The position numbers and the translations under genes were made by a program. The notes beneath the pieces are model-generated. The model did no database searches. It saw only the letters and a list, made by a program, of their open reading frames with translations, and had not been told where the DNA came from. DNA of 64,000 nucleotides, taken from Hymenobacter ginkgonis. GTDB lineage: Bacteria > Bacteroidota > Bacteroidia > Cytophagales > Hymenobacteraceae. Positions 58,886-64,000 of the stretch are shown piece after piece (within the stretch, counting starts at the first letter, position 1; each line of letters starts with the position of its first letter). The stretch is from assembly GCF_009755225.1 (NCBI RefSeq), contig NZ_WQKZ01000002.1, positions 434,001 to 498,000 of the forward strand. The letters run 5' to 3'.

Positions 58886-58921
58886 TCGGGGCGGTGGAGT
58901 GGGAGTACGGTCAGTATTATG

Positions 58922-58948
58922 TAATTTCGCCCTCCCAACGCGAAATTA
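58922..58948. promoter_or_regulatory. Palindrome in recF/pdhA divergent promoter
   Basis: TAATTTCGC (58922-58930), nine-base spacer, GCGAAATTA (58940-58948), an exact dyad between divergent genes and 16 bp before the pdhA ATG. Suited to an operator; TAATTTCG also resembles a -7 box on each strand, so symmetric promoters are an alternative. Confidence 0.5.
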
Positions 58949-58963
58949 TATTTAACCCGAATC

Positions 58964-60148
58964 ATGGCGGAGAAAGTAAAGGAAGCGCCGAAGGCTGGCG
59001 CAAACGGCAGCAACGGCGCGGAAGCCAAAGGTCAGGCGCCAAAAGCAATTGACGCCACTACTGGCGTCGAGACTGCTCAGCAGCCCGCAGTAGAAGTGCT
59101 GCCAGCTACGCATGAGGGTAACAACCCTGGCGACGAGCCAGTGGCTACTTCGCCGAGCCAGCCGGAGTTCTCGAAAGAAGTATATATAACTTGGTATGAG
59201 CAAATGCAGCTCATGCGCAAGTTTGAGGAAAAGGCTGGTCAGCTTTACGGCCAGCAGAAGATTAAGGGTTTCTGCCACCTCTACATTGGCCAAGAGGCTT
59301 GCGTAGCTGGGGCAGTGTCGGCGCTGCAAAAGGGCGATAAGTACATCACGGCTTACCGCGACCACGCACACCCACTAGCACTGGGCACCTCGCCTAATGC
59401 TATCATGGCTGAGCTATTTGCCAAGGCTACCGGTTGCTCGAAAGGAAAAGGTGGCTCGATGCACATGTTCGACAAGGAGGTTGGCTTTATGGGCGGCCAC
59501 GGCATTGTAGGCGGTCAGATTCCAATGGGTGCCGGTATTGCTTTTGCCGAGAAATATAACAAGACTGGCAAGCTATGCATCTGCTACATGGGTGACGGCG
59601 CGGTGCGCCAGGGTGCCTTGCACGAGGCCTTCAACATGGCAATGCTCTGGAAGCTACCCGTGATTTTTGTGGTCGAGAACAACGGCTATGCCATGGGCAC
59701 GTCGGTGCAACGCACCTCAAACGTGACCGACCTGCACATCATTGCCGAGGGTTATCAGATGCCCAACGAGCCGGTGAATGCCATGAACGTGGAGGATGTG
59801 CACCACGCAGTAGCCCGTGCCGCTGAGCGCGCCCGTGCCGGCGAAGGCCCAACTTTCCTTGAGTTCAAGACTTACCGCTACAAGGGCCACTCGATGAGCG
59901 ACCCCGCTAAGTATCGCACCAAAGAGGAGGTAGAGGAATACCGCCATCGCGACACCATCGAAGCTGTGCGCCACACCATTCTTACGCACAACATGGCCAC
60001 GGAAGATGAGCTTAATGCCATCGACGAGCGTATCAAAGCCCAAGTGCAAGAGTCGGTAGAATTTGCCGAGAACTCGCCCTACCCTGATGCTGCCGAGCTT
60101 TATACTGAAGTATACGTGCAGGCTGACTATCCCTACATTCACGATTAA
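58964..60148 (+). CDS. pdhA: Pyruvate dehydrogenase E1 component, alpha subunit
   Basis: Thiamine-diphosphate subunit that decarboxylates pyruvate for acetyl-CoA formation. 394 residues: a low-complexity Ala/Glu-rich extension (about 1-65) precedes the conserved part starting at YEQMQLMRKFEEKAGQLYGQ. TPP binding is GDGAVRQGALHEAFNMA with ENNGYAMGTS; the regulatory-loop region TYRYKGHSMSDPAKYR and GSMHMFDKEVGFMGGHGIVG are typical. ATG at 58964. The beta subunit and E2 are not adjacent in this window, so the complex genes are dispersed. Followed by a TPR gene after about 100 bp. Confidence 0.94.
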   Translation: MAEKVKEAPKAGANGSNGAEAKGQAPKAIDATTGVETAQQPAVEVLPATHEGNNPGDEPVATSPSQPEFSKEVYITWYEQMQLMRKFEEKAGQLYGQQKIKGFCHLYIGQEACVAGAVSALQKGDKYITAYRDHAHPLALGTSPNAIMAELFAKATGCSKGKGGSMHMFDKEVGFMGGHGIVGGQIPMGAGIAFAEKYNKTGKLCICYMGDGAVRQGALHEAFNMAMLWKLPVIFVVENNGYAMGTSVQRTSNVTDLHIIAEGYQMPNEPVNAMNVEDVHHAVARAAERARAGEGPTFLEFKTYRYKGHSMSDPAKYRTKEEVEEYRHRDTIEAVRHTILTHNMATEDELNAIDERIKAQVQESVEFAENSPYPDAAELYTEVYVQADYPYIHD

Positions 60149-60249
60149 GTTTCCACCCCTTTAAACCTGGTTCTATTGCCCTTTAGGGGGCGGAGCCAAC
60201 TAAGCGGCGCGGCCCTACCCAGGGTTGCGCCGTTGAGCTACCCTAGCCA

Positions 60250-61011
60250 ATGTCTAAAATTCCTTACACCGGCAAAACGCCGGGAGCCCGCCAGCCGGTG
60301 CGCCCCGTATCGACCGACCCGCTTGCGCCGGCCGAAAACTACGTGACGGAAAATCCTCTGCTCGAAGACCCCGATGCGCTGGCTGCCCGCCTAGCCGATT
60401 CGGAAGACTTTGTGCGCCGCAATCGCAACCTACTCCTAGGCATATTGGTAGCAGTAGTAGCTGCCGTGGCTGGGGCGCTAGGCTACAACTACTGGCGCAC
60501 CGAGCAAAACGAGCAGGGCCAGACTGCGCTGTACCGCGCAGTTGATTATTGGGAAGCCGACTCGTTGGACAAAGCAACCAAAGGCGATGGCAAGCACCCC
60601 GGCCTCGATAAAGTGGCTACGGAGTACAGCGGCACCAAAGCCGGCAATCTAGCTGCTTTTTACGCTGGGGTAGCCGCTCTTAAGCAAGGTAAATTTCAGG
60701 ATGCCTATAACTACCTCGACAAGTTTAGCTCTAGCGATTACCTGGTGCAATCGCGGGCGTACTCGCTGATGGGCGACGCGCAGTTAGAACTTAACAAACC
60801 TAAAGAGGCAGCTGACCTCTATGCGAAAGCTGCCGACCACAACGCCAACGAGTATTTCTCGCCGGGCTACGTGCTTAAGGAAGGTATTGCCCTAGAAGCA
60901 GCCAAAGACAACGCTGGTGCTGTGAAGGCCTACGACCGAATCATCAACGACTATCCTTCGTCGCAGGAGGTGGCGGAGGCTCGGCAGCGCAAGGCAGCCG
61001 TCGCCCAATAA
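60250..61011 (+). CDS. Membrane-anchored TPR protein (YfgM/TPR_21-like)
   Basis: A 253-residue protein: an N-terminal cytoplasmic part (about 1-57), one helix LLLGILVAVVAAVAGALGYNYW (about 61-82), then a soluble TPR domain (AAFYAGVAALKQGKFQDAYNYLDKF, AYSLMGDAQLELNKPKEAADLY, KEGIALEAAKDNAGAVKAYDRII). It resembles YfgM-type envelope chaperone subunits by layout. In Bacteroidota this gene commonly precedes ribH, as here, with an intrinsic terminator in between. Function not established. Confidence 0.82.
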   Translation: MSKIPYTGKTPGARQPVRPVSTDPLAPAENYVTENPLLEDPDALAARLADSEDFVRRNRNLLLGILVAVVAAVAGALGYNYWRTEQNEQGQTALYRAVDYWEADSLDKATKGDGKHPGLDKVATEYSGTKAGNLAAFYAGVAALKQGKFQDAYNYLDKFSSSDYLVQSRAYSLMGDAQLELNKPKEAADLYAKAADHNANEYFSPGYVLKEGIALEAAKDNAGAVKAYDRIINDYPSSQEVAEARQRKAAVAQ

Positions 61012-61038
61012 ACCAGGGGTAGGCAAGTAGTTGAAAGC

Positions 61039-61078
61039 AAACGGCGCTTTTCCGCAAGGAAAAGTGCCGTTGTTTTTT
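61039..61078 (+). terminator. Intrinsic terminator of TPR gene
   Basis: AACGGCGCTTTTCC, loop GCAA, GGAAAAGTGCCGTT, then TGTTTTTT. Confidence 0.85.
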
Positions 61079-61201
61079 AACAAAAGTCCGCCCATCTTCT
61101 TTTTAATTTTCAACCCAGCAGCAAGCTGACATTCCGCAAGAAGGTGGTGTTGACCTGACCTATTACTGCGGAATCGACAAGAACTATAAAATCTGCGCTA
61201 C

Positions 61202-61678
61202 ATGGCATCTGCCCTCCAAAACCTCAGTTCTTACGATAGCACTGGCTTCATTGACATCAGCGAAAAGCGCTTTGGCTTGGTGGTAGCCGAGTGGAACCGC
61301 GAATTGACTGATACGCTTAGCGGCGGCGCTTATGAAACCCTGCTTAAGCACGGTGCCAAGCCCGAAAACATCTTCCGCAATACAGTACCCGGTAGCTTCG
61401 AACTAACCTTGGGTGCCCAGCTACTAGCTCAACACGACGAAATGGATGCTGTTATCTGCCTAGGAGTAGTTATAAAAGGCGATACCAAGCACGACGACTA
61501 CATCTGCCATGCAGTAGCCCAGGGCTTAACTACAGTAGGCCTTAAGTACAACAAACCCGTAATCTTCGGCCTTGTGACGACCAACACCTTAGAGCAAGCT
61601 TGGGACCGCGCCGGTGGGCAGCACGGCAACAAAGGAGTAGAAGCCGCAGTGGCCGCCATTCAAATGCTGGGTTTCTGA
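61202..61678 (+). CDS. ribH: 6,7-dimethyl-8-ribityllumazine synthase
   Basis: Penultimate enzyme of riboflavin synthesis; joins the pyrimidinedione and dihydroxybutanone phosphate. 158 residues. Conserved segments are FGLVVAEWNRELTDTLSGGA, VPGSFELTLGAQLL, VICLGVVIKGDTKHDDYICH (substrate and catalytic His region), VIFGLVTTNTLEQAWDRAGG and NKGVEAA. It would assemble as pentamers or 60-mers. No other rib gene and no recognisable FMN riboswitch are found in the 123 bp upstream. Confidence 0.96.
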   Translation: MASALQNLSSYDSTGFIDISEKRFGLVVAEWNRELTDTLSGGAYETLLKHGAKPENIFRNTVPGSFELTLGAQLLAQHDEMDAVICLGVVIKGDTKHDDYICHAVAQGLTTVGLKYNKPVIFGLVTTNTLEQAWDRAGGQHGNKGVEAAVAAIQMLGF

Positions 61679-61719
61679 AGCTTGCGTGACTCAGAAAAGA
61701 CAAAGCCACTAAAAATAGT

Positions 61720-61727
61720 TACCTTTG
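61720..61727 (+). promoter_or_regulatory. Bacteroidota -7 box (TACCTTTG)
   Basis: Exact TAnnTTTG, 130 bases before the DksA-like gene, implying a long leader; no well-spaced -33 TTTG. Confidence 0.4.
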
Positions 61728-61856
61728 CACCGCGAAAAGCGACAAAGGTTTTTTTACTACTGAAGAGCTTCCGCTAAACTTTTAGTCTGACCCAGCGTTA
61801 GGCCGCCGCGCCGCTTCAAATCGGCACCAGTATCCATTACTTTATCCTACCTTTCG

Positions 61857-62240
61857 ATGACTGAGGAAAACCTCCGCTATTCACGCGAAGACCTGGCTGA
61901 GTTTGACCAGATTATTCAGGACAAGCTCACGGCGGCTCGCAAAGAATTGTCCTTTATTAAGGAAACACTGACCCGCAACAACGAATCGGGCACCGATACC
62001 ACCGCAGCTTCGTTGAAGGTGCTGGAAGACGGTGCCGAAACCGCTGAGAAGGAAAGCCTGAACCAGCTGGCTTCGCGCCAGATGAAATTTATTCAACAGC
62101 TTGAAAATGCGCAGCTCCGCATTAAAAACGGAACGTATGGCGTGTGCATTGGTACAGGCAAGCTTATTCCTAAAGAGCGCCTGCGCGCGGTGCCGCATAC
62201 GCAGCACTCGATTGAGGCCAAGCTAGCCCGCCGCGACTAA
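61857..62240 (+). CDS. TraR/DksA-family transcription factor with degenerate zinc finger
   Basis: A 127-residue coiled-coil protein of the DksA type, which binds the RNA polymerase secondary channel. The N-terminal helical hairpin (about 8-85) carries the acidic tip (SGTDTTAASLKVLEDGAETA). The C-terminal finger keeps only one of the four cysteines (GVCIGTGKLIPKERLRAVPH), as is usual for Bacteroidota members, and the following helix STQHSIEAKLARR-like segment (HTQHSIEAKLARRD) is intact. It probably tunes rRNA and stress promoters. Followed by a terminator at 62259. Confidence 0.88.
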   Translation: MTEENLRYSREDLAEFDQIIQDKLTAARKELSFIKETLTRNNESGTDTTAASLKVLEDGAETAEKESLNQLASRQMKFIQQLENAQLRIKNGTYGVCIGTGKLIPKERLRAVPHTQHSIEAKLARRD

Positions 62241-62258
62241 CCGCAGCAGCACTTCCCG

Positions 62259-62313
62259 GCCCGGACCCGTAGGCAGCGCTTCGGCGGCTAGCCAGCGGGT
62301 CCGGGCTTTTTTT
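62259..62313 (+). terminator. Intrinsic terminator of DksA-like gene
   Basis: GCCCGGACCCG and CGGGTCCGGGC arms with a 26-base loop, then seven T. The remaining 166 bp to the next ATG contain only GGGGTAGG-type words and no gene. Confidence 0.8.
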
Positions 62314-62479
62314 ACTAAGTTTCTGGTTGCTGGAGTGCGCGTGGCGGGTAGCCGGGCCATCAGCCGGGTAGGGGGGTAGGCCTCGCCGCTGGCAGCAAGC
62401 GGCCGGAGTTGCTACCAGAGCGAGCGTAGCAGTACAGAATTACCAGCAATTAGCAACCAGAAACCAGCAACTAACTTTT

Positions 62480-64000
62480 ATGGGCAAGCAACATTTTTCG
62501 AACGATAAGCCGGCTCGGCGAAACTCGGGCAGCGGCGCCGGGCGCGCCGGCAACGGCGACCGGGGGGGCTACGACTCGCGTGGCAATGGCAGCAGCCGGC
62601 CCGGTGGCCGCGGTGAGGGCTACTTGCCTGCGCGCCCAACTTTTGGGCAAGGTGGCAGCAAGTTTGGTGGCCGCCCAGGCGGCGACCGTCCTAACCGCCC
62701 CAACTTTGGCGGTGGGGGTAGCGACCGCCCGAATCGCGGTGGCTTTGGCGATGGTGAAAAGCGCAGCTTTGGCGGCGACCGCAACGACCGTCCTAACCGC
62801 GGTGGTTTTGGCGGGGGTAGTGGTGACCGGCCCAACCGTCCAGGCTTTGCTGGCCCGGGTGGCGACCGTAGCGAGCGCCCGAGCCGCGGTGGCTTTGGTG
62901 GCGGCGAGAAGCGCAGCTATGGCGGCGACGACCGCTCGGCGGGTCGTGGCGGCTTCGGTGGTGAGAAACGCAGTTTTGGCGGCGACCGTAGCGAGCGTCC
63001 CACCCGTGGTGGTTTTGGCGATGGCGAAAAGCGGAGCTTCGGCGGCGACCGCGATGCCCGTCCGCGGCGCTTCGAGCCATCGGAAGGTGGCGAGCGCCCC
63101 AACCGCGATGAGCGTGGCGAGCGCCCGGCCTACCCTCCTAAGCCTATCTGGCAAGGCCAACCTGTGCGCTACGAAGGCAAGCCTACCGTGCCCCGTGGAA
63201 CGGCCGGCGAGCGCAACCGTAAGTTCATTAAGCGCAACCCTGATGGCTCGGTTGTAGAAGGTAGTGCTAGCCCAGCACCCGCCAGCGACCGCCCCGCCTA
63301 CACGGGCCGCGACGAGCGCCGTGCTTTTGAGGAACGGGGCGAACGCCCTACCCCCCGCCCCCGGCCTGAGGGTGGTTTCGACCGCCGCAGCGAAGGTGGC
63401 CGCAGCAGCTACGGCGGCGCTGGCGACAGCCGCCCTGCCCGCCGCGAGAGCGAAGACCGTGGCGAGCGCCGCAGCTTTAGCGCTCCCCGAGAAGGCAGTG
63501 ACCGCCGCGAGAGCAGCGACCGCGCTCCCCGCAAGTTTGATGGTGACCGCGACCGCAATGCCCCGCGGGCCGCAGGTAGCTTCGACAAGCCGCGCAGCTA
63601 CGGCGAGCGGCCGGCCAATACGGGTGGTACTTTCCGCGAGCGGCGCGAAGCCATGCGGGCCCAGATGAGCGGCCCACGTTCGAGCACAGCCTACGGCCGT
63701 AGCACCGAGCCGGGCCAGGCACCCGACTACAAAAACCTGAAGCACTACGAGGAGGACAAAAACCGCGGCAACAAAAACCGCCGCGACCAAGAAGACTTCG
63801 GCACCGAAGAGCTGCGCCTGAATCGCTACATCGCTAACGCAGGCATTTGCTCGCGCCGCGAGGCCGACTCCCTCATTGCCGCCGGTGAAATCCGGGTAAA
63901 CGGTGAAGTAGTGACGGAAATGGGCTATAAAGTGCAGCCCACCGACACCGTGCAGTACGGCAAAACCAACCTCAACCGCGAGAAGCTGGTGTATGTACTG
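62480..64000 (+). CDS. Pseudouridine synthase (RluB/RsuA family) with long Gly/Arg repeat extension, 3' truncated
   Basis: Partial: 507 codons are visible and the frame runs off the window. Residues 1 to about 440 are low-complexity, Gly/Arg/Asp/Phe-rich, with degenerate tandem units (RGGFGDGEKRSFGGDR at 62725-63060). Then comes LRLNRYIANAGICSRREADSLIAAGEIRVNGEVV, an S4 RNA-binding domain, the standard start of RluB/RsuA-type pseudouridine synthases; the catalytic domain would follow beyond base 64000. Such enzymes modify 23S or 16S rRNA. The RGG-like extension probably binds RNA and is intrinsically disordered; similar but shorter extensions occur in other Bacteroidota. Confidence 0.85.
   Translation, partial: MGKQHFSNDKPARRNSGSGAGRAGNGDRGGYDSRGNGSSRPGGRGEGYLPARPTFGQGGSKFGGRPGGDRPNRPNFGGGGSDRPNRGGFGDGEKRSFGGDRNDRPNRGGFGGGSGDRPNRPGFAGPGGDRSERPSRGGFGGGEKRSYGGDDRSAGRGGFGGEKRSFGGDRSERPTRGGFGDGEKRSFGGDRDARPRRFEPSEGGERPNRDERGERPAYPPKPIWQGQPVRYEGKPTVPRGTAGERNRKFIKRNPDGSVVEGSASPAPASDRPAYTGRDERRAFEERGERPTPRPRPEGGFDRRSEGGRSSYGGAGDSRPARRESEDRGERRSFSAPREGSDRRESSDRAPRKFDGDRDRNAPRAAGSFDKPRSYGERPANTGGTFRERREAMRAQMSGPRSSTAYGRSTEPGQAPDYKNLKHYEEDKNRGNKNRRDQEDFGTEELRLNRYIANAGICSRREADSLIAAGEIRVNGEVVTEMGYKVQPTDTVQYGKTNLNREKLVYVL

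Noticed and set aside
61079..61201. FMN riboswitch before ribH
   Set aside because: No conserved RFN core or matching helices can be read in the 123-bp leader.
62471..63790. A 439-codon minus-strand frame of Ala/Thr/Val repeats
   Set aside because: It is the complement of the Gly/Arg-rich repeats of the pseudouridine synthase; low complexity with no start or context support.

Overview
The window looks like a chromosomal segment of a Hymenobacter-like bacterium (Bacteroidota, Cytophagales). The reasons are high-GC coding DNA, a type IX secretion (T9SS) type B sorting domain, Bacteroidota-style TAnnTTTG promoter boxes, almost no Shine-Dalgarno sequences, several Bacteroidota-typical families (DUF4175, DUF4385, an oligomeric single-chain glycyl-tRNA synthetase, a degenerate DksA) and very dense + strand genes. 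No phage, insertion sequence, plasmid or CRISPR region was seen.

Layout. 0-2.1 kb: a TPR sensor histidine kinase running off the left edge (minus strand), then a possible VOC-fold membrane protein. 3-5.5 kb: an orphan peptide ABC permease, shikimate kinase and a fatty-acid hydroxylase. 5.6-8.6 kb: the galactose genes galK and galT, separated by a broken four-helix-bundle gene. 8.7-10.6 kb: a LytTR response regulator and LytS-type kinase (minus strand). 10.8-13 kb: a tiny lipoprotein, a 34-bp perfect hairpin and a T9SS cargo protein. 13.1-20.1 kb: an unusual six-gene locus coding for a PqqD-like carrier, an ATP-grasp ligase, a PLP decarboxylase with a RiPP-leader-like N terminus, a urea-transporter/M23-peptidase fusion, a TPR/beta-barrel protein and a TPR protein. 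This locus is the best candidate for an undescribed system. 20-23 kb: a polytopic membrane protein, initiator tRNA and an MFS exporter. 23.3-28.8 kb: a BlaI/M56 regulatory pair and a large DUF4175 protein. 29-35.8 kb: an ATPase of anti-sigma type, ybeY, two acyltransferase-fold genes, mnmG, a methyltransferase and an Ig-like lipoprotein.

35.9-36.6 kb has no convincing gene but carries a dense cluster of TTATCCAC DnaA boxes followed by an AT-rich tract. I read it as a likely oriC. Origin-proximal genes agree: mnmG about 3 kb away, and a 16-mer matching the parS consensus, a DUF721/DciA-type helicase-loader gene and recF at 57-59 kb. The rest is mostly housekeeping: PiT phosphate transporter, glyS, an RND/MMPL exporter, ileS, lspA, a fused peptide-transporter ATPase, RNase R, a prenyl synthase, rhomboid protease, GDPD, pdhA, ribH, a DksA-like protein and, running off the right edge, a pseudouridine synthase with a long Gly/Arg-rich repeat extension.

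Two DNA-level features cut across genes. One is an intergenic palindromic repeat family (GAACGTCA ... TGACGTTC ends). The other is an apparent excess of the word GGGGTAG/CTACCCC in both orientations and in several reading frames. No search or calculation was run; family names rest on recognised motifs and domain order.
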